Shown here: positions 24,092-32,597 of the stretch, in pieces
Layout: each line of letters starts with the position of its first letter
How positions within the stretch are numbered: the first letter of the stretch is position 1
Assembly (NCBI GenBank): GCA_910575625.1
Contig: CAJTFD010000011.1
Location: 62,001-126,000, forward strand
Length of the DNA: 64,000 nt
From: Clostridia bacterium
Lineage (GTDB): Bacteria > Bacillota > Clostridia > Lachnospirales > Lachnospiraceae
Reading direction: 5' to 3'
Program-made: the position numbers and the translations under genes
Notes under the pieces: generated by a model
What the model was told of the DNA's origin: nothing
The model's input: the letters and a program-made list of their open reading frames with translations, nothing else
Databases searched by the model: none

Positions 24092-24219
24092 AAAAAGCGT
24101 TTAAGATTGTAACCCAATCCCTGCAAAAACACAAGAATTTTCCAAAAACTATATTGAAGAAAAGGAAACGGAGTGTTATCATGACTAAAATAGTAAACAT
24201 ATAAAGGAGTAACCTGATC

Positions 24220-25683
24220 ATGAGAGCTGACAATCTGACCCTGCTGACAGATCTGTACGAACTGACTATGATGCAGGGATATTTTAAAAATCCCACAGAC
24301 CAGACCGTTATCTTTGATGTATTTTACCGGGACAACCCGTTCCATGGAAGCTACGCCATCATGGCCGGCCTTGAGCAAATGATCCATTATATCGAAAAAC
24401 TCACCTTCACCGACGAGGACATCCAGTACCTGCGCTCCCTTGATCTTTTTGAGGAAGATTTCCTGGAGTATCTGCGTGATTTCCATTTCAGCGGTGATAT
24501 CTACGCCATCCCGGAGGGTACGGTCATCTTCCCCCGGGAACCCATGATCAAGATCATCGCGCCGGTGATGGAAGCCCAGTTGGTGGAGACGGCCATCTTA
24601 AACATCATCAACCACCAGAGTCTGATCGCCACCAAAGCCTCCCGGATCGCATACGCGGCCAAAGGGGACGGCGTGATGGAATTCGGACTGCGGCGGGCCC
24701 AGGGGCCGGACGCGGGGCTCTACGGAGCCAGGGCCGCTGTGATCGGCGGCTGCATCGGCACATCCAACGTGCTGGCCGGAAAGATGTTCGACGTCCCGGT
24801 GCTGGGCACCCACGCCCACAGCTGGATCATGAGCTTCCCCGATGAGTACACAGCTTTTAAGACCTATGCAAAACTATATCCGGATGCATGTATCCTGTTG
24901 GTCGACACCTACGACACATTAAAATCCGGCGTCCCCAACGCCATCCGCGTTTTTAAAGAGATGCAGGAAGAAGGGATACGCCTGAAAAAATACGGCATAC
25001 GCTTAGACAGCGGCGACCTGGCCTATCTCTCCAAACAAGCCTACCAGATGCTCTGCGATGCCGGTTTCCCCGACGCGGTCATCTCCGCCTCCAGCGACCT
25101 GGATGAAAATCTGATCTACAGCTTAAAGACCCAGCAGGCCAAGATCAACTCCTGGGGCGTGGGCACGAACCTGATCACCTCCAAGGGCAACCCGGCTTTC
25201 GGCGGCGTATATAAACTGGCGGCCATCCAGGACAAAGACGGGGACGGTTTCACCCCGAAGATCAAGCTGTCTGAAAATACGGAGAAAGTCACCAACCCGG
25301 GAAATAAGACCATCTATCGGATCTACAACAAGAACAACGGCAAGATCAAGGCGGACCTGATCTGCCTGGCCGACGAGACCTTTGACGAGGACGAACCCAT
25401 AACGATCTTCGACCCCATCGATACATGGAAGAGGACGAAGATCCGAGGCGGGAATTATACTCTGCGTGAACTCCTTGTACCCATCTTCAAAAAAGGAGAA
25501 TGTGTCTATACCTCCCCCTCCGTGATGGAACTGCACAAGATCTGCCAGAGGGAGCTGAACACCCTGTGGGACGAATCCCGCCGCCTGGTCAATCCCCAGG
25601 AGGTATTCGTGGACCTGTCCCAGAAGCTGTATGATATCAAAAAACGATTGTTGGACGAGATTGGATCAGAAAAAGAAGAGTGA
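24220..25683 (+). CDS. pncB: Nicotinate phosphoribosyltransferase
   Basis: 487 residues. LLTDLYELTMMQGYF and VFDVFYRDNPF-type N-terminus, FGLRRAQGPDAG, GTHAHSWIM with the catalytic-site His, DTYDTLKSGVPNA and RLDSGDLAYLSKQA are the NAPRTase signature. It makes nicotinate mononucleotide from nicotinate and PRPP with ATP, the salvage entry to NAD. AAAGGAG lies 10 bases upstream. Its promoter probably lies just right of the integrative element, so the element border may affect it. Confidence 0.95.
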   Translation: MRADNLTLLTDLYELTMMQGYFKNPTDQTVIFDVFYRDNPFHGSYAIMAGLEQMIHYIEKLTFTDEDIQYLRSLDLFEEDFLEYLRDFHFSGDIYAIPEGTVIFPREPMIKIIAPVMEAQLVETAILNIINHQSLIATKASRIAYAAKGDGVMEFGLRRAQGPDAGLYGARAAVIGGCIGTSNVLAGKMFDVPVLGTHAHSWIMSFPDEYTAFKTYAKLYPDACILLVDTYDTLKSGVPNAIRVFKEMQEEGIRLKKYGIRLDSGDLAYLSKQAYQMLCDAGFPDAVISASSDLDENLIYSLKTQQAKINSWGVGTNLITSKGNPAFGGVYKLAAIQDKDGDGFTPKIKLSENTEKVTNPGNKTIYRIYNKNNGKIKADLICLADETFDEDEPITIFDPIDTWKRTKIRGGNYTLRELLVPIFKKGECVYTSPSVMELHKICQRELNTLWDESRRLVNPQEVFVDLSQKLYDIKKRLLDEIGSEKEE

Positions 25684-25698
25684 TGCAAGGAGGAGATC

Positions 25699-25782
25699 AT
25701 GGCAAAAGGGATCCCCGCCGGGCGTATCCGAAAATATGGTTTTGCTTTTGGAGGGAAGACGGTTTTGATCAAAGGGGCATGA
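25699..25782 (+). CDS. Possible 27-residue peptide after pncB
   Basis: ATG at 25699 with AAGGAGGAG at ideal spacing encodes MAKGIPAGRIRKYGFAFGGK then TVLIKGA. The ribosome site is strong but the product is too short to classify. It may be the start of a truncated gene. Confidence 0.3.
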   Translation: MAKGIPAGRIRKYGFAFGGKTVLIKGA

Positions 25783-25841
25783 ACGGTGATCTATTGACAT
25801 AGGATGATAGCAGACTTAAAAAAATATGGGAGGTTTTCCCT

Positions 25842-26384
25842 TTGTCCGCACCCTATATCCAACTGATAGACCATGAGCATCCCCTCGGCCCGGACCACAT
25901 CCCCCCGGACCTGGTGGAACCCGCGATCCCTTTCTGCGCACCCCCAGGCGACCCAAAACGCCTGCTGCGCGCCCGGGCCGCCCACGCCGCGGAGGATCTG
26001 TTTTCCCGGGCACAGCAGTCCGGACTCTGTCTCTGCGGTGTTTCCGGCTACCGCCCTTACGCACGCCAGGCCGAACTCTATCAACAGAGCACATCCGGTT
26101 ACGTCGCACCCCCAGGTCAGAGCGAACACCAGTCGGGCCTGGCCCTGGATGTCTCCTGTCCGGAACTTAAGTTCGAGCTGGAACCCTCTTTTGCCGAGAC
26201 AGAAGAGGGGCTGTTCCTCAAGCGCTACGGCCCTATGTACGGCTTCATCATCCGCTATCCCAAAGGAAAAGAAAAAATAACCGGATACGCCTGGGAACCC
26301 TGGCATATCCGGTATGTGACAAAAACACTGGCTCTCTATCTGTCTCTGACAGACCTGACCCTTGAAGAATATCACGCACTCTGA
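25842..26384 (+). CDS. M15 family D,D-carboxypeptidase (VanY-like)
   Basis: 180 residues from a TTG start with GGGAGG 9 bases upstream. SGYRPYARQAELY, SEHQSGLALDV (Zn His and Asp) and EPWHIRYV (catalytic Glu and Zn His) are the M15B motifs. Such enzymes trim the terminal D-Ala from peptidoglycan stems. No signal peptide is seen in the chosen frame, which is odd for a wall enzyme; an exported form would need an upstream start that is not present. It is convergent with spoVT and ends at the adjacent base. Confidence 0.85.
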   Translation: MSAPYIQLIDHEHPLGPDHIPPDLVEPAIPFCAPPGDPKRLLRARAAHAAEDLFSRAQQSGLCLCGVSGYRPYARQAELYQQSTSGYVAPPGQSEHQSGLALDVSCPELKFELEPSFAETEEGLFLKRYGPMYGFIIRYPKGKEKITGYAWEPWHIRYVTKTLALYLSLTDLTLEEYHAL

Positions 26385-26930
26385 CTATTGCTCCATCTGC
26401 CTTCCCAGAAAACCGGCTGCCGTCTGCACCAATTTCTGCTCCGCTTCGCCCATAGTCTGCCCTTCACTGCCCACCAGGATCACGGAACCGATGGTGTCGC
26501 CCGCGCAGATGATGGGCCAGATCACCTGCAGATGGGGAAATTCCCCCTGGCCTTCCGTGAGGGGGATGGATTTCTCTTTCTCATCGCTCCCTTTATGGAT
26601 CATGCGGTTACTGATCAGCTCTTCCAAGTCCCGGCTGATCGCCCTTCCTGTATATTCTTTATGGGACGGACCGGCGGCCGAGACCACCTGATCATGATCC
26701 GTTATACAAGCCAGACATCCGGTTGTCTGGCTCAACGCTTCTGCATATTCTTTTGCAAAAATGCTCAATTCCCCGATCGGTGAATATTTTTTTAATATGA
26801 TCTCTCCCTCTCTGTCTGTAAAGATCTCAAGAGGTGTGCCTTCTTTGATGCGCAGAGTCCTGCGGATCTCTTTCGGGATGACCACGCGTCCCAGGTCATC
26901 AATCCTCCGGACGATTCCCGTTGCCTTCAT
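26385..26930 (-). CDS. spoVT: Stage V sporulation protein T
   Basis: 181 residues. MKATGIVRRIDDLGRVVIPK with RRTLRIKEGTPLEIFTDREG is the AbrB-type swapped-hairpin DNA-binding domain, and the remainder is the GAF-like C-terminal domain (LACITDHDQVVSAAG, IWPIICAGDTIGSVIL). SpoVT tunes sigma-G regulons in the forespore, so its presence indicates a spore former. The start at 26930 has AAAGGAGG 8-9 bases upstream; upstream in-frame codons are hydrophobic read-through. Confidence 0.93.
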   Translation of the reverse strand: MKATGIVRRIDDLGRVVIPKEIRRTLRIKEGTPLEIFTDREGEIILKKYSPIGELSIFAKEYAEALSQTTGCLACITDHDQVVSAAGPSHKEYTGRAISRDLEELISNRMIHKGSDEKEKSIPLTEGQGEFPHLQVIWPIICAGDTIGSVILVGSEGQTMGEAEQKLVQTAAGFLGRQMEQ

Positions 26931-27124
26931 CTGTATTTTCCTCCTTTTGTTAAAAACAAAGCCATTTGGATCTTGTGGAGTTAGTATTGGTAAAAGGAGT
27001 AAAAAAAATACGGTGAAAAGGGTTGCATTTTTCACAAAACGTGGTATAGTAATCATATACTTTTCATATAGTATTAAAAACTATATAACAAGGTTTTTTG
27101 TGTTTGACTATAGGAGGTGCACAT

Positions 27125-27793
27125 ATGAATATGACCTTAAGATTGAAAGACCCAGTGAGCGCGATCACACATGGCATCGCGATGCTGCTGGCCATGGCCG
27201 GCGCCATACCGTTGCTGCTGAAAGCCGCTCGTGGACCGGACACCCTCCATGTTTTCGCATTGGCTGTCTTTATACTCACCATGATCCTGCTGTATTTTTC
27301 CAGCGCCATGTACCATTCTGTTGACTCCACCGAGAAGGTCAACCGCCGTCTGCGCAAGATGGACCACATGATGATCTGCGTGATGATCGCCGGGAGCTAT
27401 ACACCGATCTGCCTGATCGTCCTGCACAACCGTCTGGGATATTCCCTGTGTGCACTGGTCTGGGCGACTGCACTGTTTGGGATCTTGTTAAAAGCCCTGT
27501 GGATCACCTGCCCGAAATGGGTATCCAGCGTGCTCTATATCGGAATGGGATGGCTGTGCGTGCTGGCTTTTATCCCGATCATCCGTGCACTTCCCGCGGC
27601 TGGGTTTGGCTGGCTCTTGACCGGCGGCGTGATCTATACCATCGGCGGTGTGATCTACGGGCTGAAACTCCCGATCTTTGACCAGCGTCATAAATATTTT
27701 GGCTCACATGAAATTTTTCATGTGTTTGTCATGCTGGGGAGCGCCTGCCATTTTGTGGTCATGTATTTCTTCGTATGTCCGATGCCCATCTAA
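27125..27793 (+). CDS. Hemolysin III family (PAQR/YqfA-like) membrane protein
   Basis: 222 residues, seven predicted transmembrane helices. DPVSAITHGIAMLLAMAG, SSAMYHSVDS, KMDHMMICVMIAGSYTPICL and GSHEIFHVFVMLGSACHF are the family motifs, with the Asp/His set that forms a metal-dependent hydrolase-like site in PAQR proteins. The bacterial role is poorly known (membrane homeostasis). TAGGAGG lies 6-7 bases before ATG 27125. Confidence 0.9.
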   Translation: MNMTLRLKDPVSAITHGIAMLLAMAGAIPLLLKAARGPDTLHVFALAVFILTMILLYFSSAMYHSVDSTEKVNRRLRKMDHMMICVMIAGSYTPICLIVLHNRLGYSLCALVWATALFGILLKALWITCPKWVSSVLYIGMGWLCVLAFIPIIRALPAAGFGWLLTGGVIYTIGGVIYGLKLPIFDQRHKYFGSHEIFHVFVMLGSACHFVVMYFFVCPMPI

Positions 27794-27816
27794 ATGACAC
27801 TATAATATAGAATGAA

Positions 27817-27854
27817 AATGCGGTACTGCCTTTTTTACCAGACAGTACCGCATT
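27817..27854. terminator. Bidirectional terminator between hemolysin III and trkH
   Basis: AATGCGGTACTG and CAGTACCGCATT are exact complements around a loop with TTTTTT. Genes converge on it from both sides; it ends 3 bases before the trkH stop. Confidence 0.85.
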
Positions 27855-27856
27855 TG

Positions 27857-29296
27857 TTATTGTTTCCGCCAAGTCGCCGGCAAAAAAAGCGCCATCATCG
27901 GAAAGATCTCCAGCCTTCCCACCAGCATATCAAACATCATCACATATTTAGAAAAGATAGAATACCCGCCGAAATTCCCAGCCGGCCCCACCTCCCCAAG
28001 CCCGGGCCCGATATTATTGATCAGAGCCGCAATAGCTGTAAAATTCGTCGTAAAATCGAAGTCATCGATACTGATGCACAACAGCGACACCGCATAGATC
28101 AGCAGATAGCATCCGATAAACACATTGACAGAGCGCAGTGTATCGTCGTCCACCACCCGGTCGTCCATCTTGATCTTCATCCGCGCCCTTGGATGCACGA
28201 TCGTATGGAGTTCTCTTTTCACACTCTTGATCATGATCAGGACACGTGAGACTTTGATACCGCCGCCGGTGCTCCCCGCGCAGGCTCCGATGAACATGAG
28301 CACTGTGAGGATCGTCTGGGAGAAGACCGGCCACTGTCCAAAATCCGTGGTTGAAAACCCGGTACTGGTCATGATGGAACCCACCTGGAACGCGGCCTGC
28401 TGGAAGGCATCCAGAATCGTCGGGAAAAAGCTCCGTGTGTTATACGTGATCAGGATGACCGCCAGCACAATGATCCCAAAATACATCTTCACCTCCTCGG
28501 AGCGGAGGGCCTGTTTCCATTTTTTACACAGATACAGATAATAGATATTAAAATTTACCCCAAAAAGGATCATAAAGACCGTGATCACGTTCTGCATATA
28601 GGGCGTATACGACCCCACACTGTCGTTCCGGATCCCAAACCCGCCGGTCCCCGCCGTCCCCATGGAGAGCGTGACCGCATCAAACACAGGCATCCCGCCC
28701 AAGAGCAGCAGGAAGATCTCCGCCACGGTCATGACAAAATAGATCTTATAGAGGATGCGCGCAGTCTGTCTCACACGGGGGACCAGCTTACTGACAGAAG
28801 GCCCCGGACTCTCCGCTTTCATCAGGTATATGTGCCGCCCACCGGCCATGGGAAGGACCGCCAGGATGAAGACCAGCACTCCCATACCGCCCAGCCAATG
28901 GGTAAAGCTGCGCCAAAAAAGCCCGCTCTTTGACAGGGACTCCACATCGCTCAATATACTGGCTCCCGTGGTCGTAAAACCAGAGATCGTCTCAAAGAGC
29001 GCATCTGTAAAAGACGGGATATCCCCGCTGATGACAAACGGGATACAGCCCATAAGGCTCAAAAGGACCCAGCTCAGGGACACGGCCAAAAAACCTTCCT
29101 TTGAATAGAACGCCGCATTGTCCGTCTTCTTCCAGGTACATCCAAATCCTATGGCCAGACACACAACCATGGTCCCCAAAAATGCAAACAGAGTCTTCTC
29201 CCCATAAACAAGAGCTACAAGGCAGGGGAGCGCCATAAAGATCCCTTCGATCTTGATGACAGATCCAAGTATATAGATAATCATTGAATTGTTCAT
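27857..29296 (-). CDS. trkH: TrkH/KtrB family potassium transporter
   Basis: 479 residues with ten or so hydrophobic segments. Selectivity-filter-like P-loops include TISGFTTTGASIL, MGTAGTGGFGIRN, SIMTSTGFSTTDFGQ and NNIGPGLGEVGP, the four-repeat layout of the SKT family. It conducts K+ (or Na+) across the membrane and is gated by the RCK protein encoded 16 bases upstream. Confidence 0.95.
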   Translation of the reverse strand: MNNSMIIYILGSVIKIEGIFMALPCLVALVYGEKTLFAFLGTMVVCLAIGFGCTWKKTDNAAFYSKEGFLAVSLSWVLLSLMGCIPFVISGDIPSFTDALFETISGFTTTGASILSDVESLSKSGLFWRSFTHWLGGMGVLVFILAVLPMAGGRHIYLMKAESPGPSVSKLVPRVRQTARILYKIYFVMTVAEIFLLLLGGMPVFDAVTLSMGTAGTGGFGIRNDSVGSYTPYMQNVITVFMILFGVNFNIYYLYLCKKWKQALRSEEVKMYFGIIVLAVILITYNTRSFFPTILDAFQQAAFQVGSIMTSTGFSTTDFGQWPVFSQTILTVLMFIGACAGSTGGGIKVSRVLIMIKSVKRELHTIVHPRARMKIKMDDRVVDDDTLRSVNVFIGCYLLIYAVSLLCISIDDFDFTTNFTAIAALINNIGPGLGEVGPAGNFGGYSIFSKYVMMFDMLVGRLEIFPMMALFLPATWRKQ

Positions 29297-29312
29297 GATC
29301 TTATGTATACCT

Positions 29313-30671
29313 CTACGGATGTAAGATATCCTCCACGTCAGTCAGTCCGCTGCAGGTGGTGACCACGATCACGCTGTCACCGGGAAGGATCCGGTCCTGC
29401 CCGCCAGGGATGATCACTTTATCGTTTCTGCTGATGCAGGCCACCAGTACATCTTTGCGGATCTTCAGATCCTGCAGGCTGGTATTTGTCACCTTGGAAT
29501 CCTTGTGTATGTGGAACTCCAGCGCCTCCACGTTGTCATTGACCAGTTTATATAAAGTCTCCACATTGCTCCCGATGGAATTCTGCGTAGCCCGCACATA
29601 CTGCAAGATCATCTCCGCAGTCAGATGCTTCGGGTACACCACGCTGTCCAGATCCAGGGAGCGGATCACATCATTGAGCTGGAGCCGGTTGATCTTCGTG
29701 ACGGATTTTACCTTCACACGGGTCTTTGCATAGAGAGAAAGGATGATATTCTCCTCATCGATGCCTGTCAGGGTCACCACCGAATCCATCTGTTCGATCC
29801 GCTCCTCGTTGAGCACCTCCTCATCCGTGCCGTCCGCACAGATCACCACAGCCTTCGGGAGCAGCTCGCACAGCGTCTCACAGCGTTTCTCATCGATCTC
29901 GATGATCTTCACCATGATGCCCATCTTCTGCAAAAATGTGGCCAGATAGACAGCGATCTGCCCGCCGCCGATGATCATGGTATTCTTCACCTGATGGGTG
30001 TTCAATCCGATCTTCTTAAAAAAAACAGCGGCATTTTTATGGGATGCAGCCATGGACAGCGTATCCCCTTCCCGCAGGATAAAATCTCCGGACGGGATCG
30101 TGACATCAGATCCCCGCTCTACCGCACAGACCAGTACATCGCAGCCGAGCATCGAGGAGATATTTTTGAGCGCGACCCCGTCCAGGATACATCCCTCCCC
30201 GATCCGGAGCCGGAGCATCTCCACACGCCCCTTGGCAAATGTGTCGATCTCAATAGCGCTGGGAAAGCACAAAAGCCGTGAGATCTCTGCAGCCGCAGCA
30301 AACTCAGGATTGATGATCATCGATAACCCCAGTTCCTCTTTGATAAAACTCCGCTCATGGATGTATATCGGATCCCTCACACGGGCGATCGTCTGGCATC
30401 TCCCCGCTTTCTTCGCAATGACGCAGCACAGAAGGTTCATCTCATCCGATTCTGTCACCGCGATGATCAGATCTGTCTCCTCCAATCCTGCCTCTGCCAA
30501 TATACTGTAACTTGCGCCGTTCCCCACGATCCCCTGCACATCGTATGTATTTGCCACCATCTGGACCACATTGCTGTCCGTGTCCACGATCGTAATGTTA
30601 TGGTCCTCCACACTTAATTTTGCTGCCAGGGCCGTTCCAACTTTTCCGCATCCCACGATAATGATCTGCAT
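29313..30671 (-). CDS. trkA: Trk potassium uptake regulatory protein TrkA
   Basis: 452 residues with two copies of the RCK unit: GCGKVGTALAAKLSVEDHNI...DTDSN (first Rossmann NAD site) and GGGQIAVYLATFLQKMG...EIDEKRC (second), each followed by a TrkA-C domain. It binds NAD(H)/ATP and gates the TrkH channel. Upstream gene of a two-gene operon with trkH. Confidence 0.96.
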   Translation of the reverse strand: MQIIIVGCGKVGTALAAKLSVEDHNITIVDTDSNVVQMVANTYDVQGIVGNGASYSILAEAGLEETDLIIAVTESDEMNLLCCVIAKKAGRCQTIARVRDPIYIHERSFIKEELGLSMIINPEFAAAAEISRLLCFPSAIEIDTFAKGRVEMLRLRIGEGCILDGVALKNISSMLGCDVLVCAVERGSDVTIPSGDFILREGDTLSMAASHKNAAVFFKKIGLNTHQVKNTMIIGGGQIAVYLATFLQKMGIMVKIIEIDEKRCETLCELLPKAVVICADGTDEEVLNEERIEQMDSVVTLTGIDEENIILSLYAKTRVKVKSVTKINRLQLNDVIRSLDLDSVVYPKHLTAEMILQYVRATQNSIGSNVETLYKLVNDNVEALEFHIHKDSKVTNTSLQDLKIRKDVLVACISRNDKVIIPGGQDRILPGDSVIVVTTCSGLTDVEDILHP

Positions 30672-30771
30672 ATCTTCTTTTTTTCACCTCTTGATCGAGT
30701 CGTCAACTTTCGTTTAATATACTCCCTATTATAGCACGTTCTATACAATGCGCAACCACTAAGATCCGATG

Positions 30772-31929
30772 TTATCCTTCCAATTCCTGCAAAGGCAGAG
30801 TGCGCACATTTACGCCGTTGACTTCGATGTGGTCATCCACCGTGATCAGCAGGCACTGCTTGCCGTCGATCATCCGGGTCTCCACCAGGTCGGCCCTCTC
30901 CGGGTTCACCGTGACCACCACATCCGGGGTCTGGATACTGAATTTTTTCGGGTTGGCGATATTTGCAGCCAGAAGCGTCTGCTGCTCGCCGGACACCGCG
31001 TCAAAATTCTCCTCAAACGTCTCCAGGGACTCCTCCGGCGCGCCGCTCTGCTCCATGAGACGGCGGATATCTTGTTTCTCCAGCATCAAAGGTTCCGGAT
31101 CCTCGGTCATGTCATGCTCGTCCAACATGCCATTTAACTCCTCATGGATATTTTTCACCACATCATAGCCGCAGGTATCCCCCAGGGTATCTGATAATAA
31201 GGTATTGAAAGTCTCCCTCTGTCCCGCGGCGGACATGGGCAGGGGACATCCCAGCACCACCTCTATCATCTCCTCCTGGAGTTCCTCCGGTTTTTTTGAA
31301 AAATAGACTGCGCTGTGGATATCCGTCTCCCGGTCAGCCATAGCCGGGAACAGGAAGCCTTTCACCGGGACACCCACCACCCAATCCCGCACACGCTCCT
31401 CGATCGCATTTGTGACCGGATTGTAACACAGACCGCCCTTTGAGAGGTCCACCGGACAGATGCTGCACAGCAGGAAATGGTACACACTGTCGGACGCATC
31501 GAACATCTCCAGGTTGTCCGAAGCCCTGCCCGGGATGTCGTAGGTGGCGTCGATCAGCAAGATCAGATAATTTTCCGGATAGATATAGCTGGTGATGACC
31601 TTATCATAAAACTCCGTCAAAAGCTCTTCGTCCTCCAGACCGCTGTTCCGCAGCCTGAGCAAAAACTCCTGGGTCCCGCCCGCCGCCTCCTGCTCCAGGG
31701 GAAATTCCATGTTCCACAGATTTTTCCCAAACGTACCGGAAAGGGTGCGCTTAAAGATATCACAATATTTGAAGACTTCCTCCTCAGACAGGGACAGGAA
31801 CGCCTGCCGGAAAGTCAGTTTCTTTTCTTTCTCTGCATCGACATAACAGCCGCAGATCTGGCTGATCACGGCATTTTCTGGTTTGAACTGTTTGCGGATC
31901 TCCGCGATTTCTTTTTTATTCATATGCAT
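30772..31929 (-). CDS. DUF4317 family protein
   Basis: 385 residues matching DUF4317 (MNKKEIAEIRKQFKPENAVI; ICGCYVDAEKEK; FYDKVITSYIYPENYLILLI; CSICPVDLSKGGLCYNP). Common in Lachnospiraceae, function unknown; no membrane segment or signal. Two starts are possible, 31929 and 31923 (MNKKE), with GGAGG just upstream. Confidence 0.85.
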   Translation of the reverse strand: MHMNKKEIAEIRKQFKPENAVISQICGCYVDAEKEKKLTFRQAFLSLSEEEVFKYCDIFKRTLSGTFGKNLWNMEFPLEQEAAGGTQEFLLRLRNSGLEDEELLTEFYDKVITSYIYPENYLILLIDATYDIPGRASDNLEMFDASDSVYHFLLCSICPVDLSKGGLCYNPVTNAIEERVRDWVVGVPVKGFLFPAMADRETDIHSAVYFSKKPEELQEEMIEVVLGCPLPMSAAGQRETFNTLLSDTLGDTCGYDVVKNIHEELNGMLDEHDMTEDPEPLMLEKQDIRRLMEQSGAPEESLETFEENFDAVSGEQQTLLAANIANPKKFSIQTPDVVVTVNPERADLVETRMIDGKQCLLITVDDHIEVNGVNVRTLPLQELEG

Positions 31930-32042
31930 TTATCCTCCACGTTCCTATTTTGCGTTCCCTTAAGCCAAATGTCAAGAACATTCTTGCCGCCTTTTCCGAT
32001 CCATGCTAGAATGGTACAGACTACAAAAAGGAGGTATCACAG

Positions 32043-32300
32043 ATGATCGTAGAAGGCGCGACCATGACCGTTGGCCGGACCCGATTTTCCATTGTAAAGG
32101 TAAAACCTGCCGTCCTGATAAGTCCTGACATCGAGCTGACCCGCCAGAGCTTCCAGGTGATCTTCGGCCGGATGCCCATCATCCTCACCGCACCAGATCC
32201 CCACGGCAATGTCCAGTACCATGGACGCAGTGATATCGTAAACTTCCTGGTCTCCTACCCGCCGTCCAAGATCCCATGGACGCGGTATTCTGTCGTCTAG
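32043..32300 (+). CDS. Small unknown protein
   Basis: 85 residues (MIVEGATMTVGRTRFSIVKV...PDIELTRQSFQVIFGRMPII). AAAAGGAGG lies 7 bases before ATG and a -10-like AGAATGGT lies further up, so it looks expressed. No family recognised. It lies divergently from DUF4317 and converges on nrdD. Confidence 0.5.
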   Translation: MIVEGATMTVGRTRFSIVKVKPAVLISPDIELTRQSFQVIFGRMPIILTAPDPHGNVQYHGRSDIVNFLVSYPPSKIPWTRYSVV

Positions 32301-32436
32301 AGATCTGAACGACACAATGGCGCCGGACAGGGCTTTGTTCTCTATCTGGACAGATCATCGATCTTCCTTGCAGGGATCTTATTCAGAACAAAAAAAGAGA
32401 CGGCTGACAACACCGCCCCTTCCATCTTTATCATTA

Positions 32437-32586
32437 TGATAGGGGTTTGCGAAACTTCCCTTCTGTATACGGAGTTTGGACAAGATATACAAAATAAGGG
32501 GCGGCTTCAAAACGGTTTGGCGCGACGTTTTTATATATCTTGCCCAAACTCACAGCAACAGATAACTGTTTCGCAATTACCTATCA
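32437..32586. repeat. Long imperfect inverted repeat (~58-bp arms) after nrdD
   Basis: Arms 32437-32494 and 32528-32586 align without gaps over most of their length: TGATAGG..TTGCGAAAC, a 16-base divergent middle, then GAGTTTGG(A/G)CAAGATATA. The loop is about 33 bases. It lies 12 bases past the nrdD stop. It could be a MITE or a long terminator stem. Confidence 0.65.
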
Positions 32587-32597
32587 TCACATAAGAC

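Noticed and set aside
26931-27056. N-terminal extension of SpoVT with a hydrophobic stretch
   Set aside because: The family starts at MKATGIVRRIDD, which has a strong ribosome site; the extension is upstream non-coding sequence in frame.
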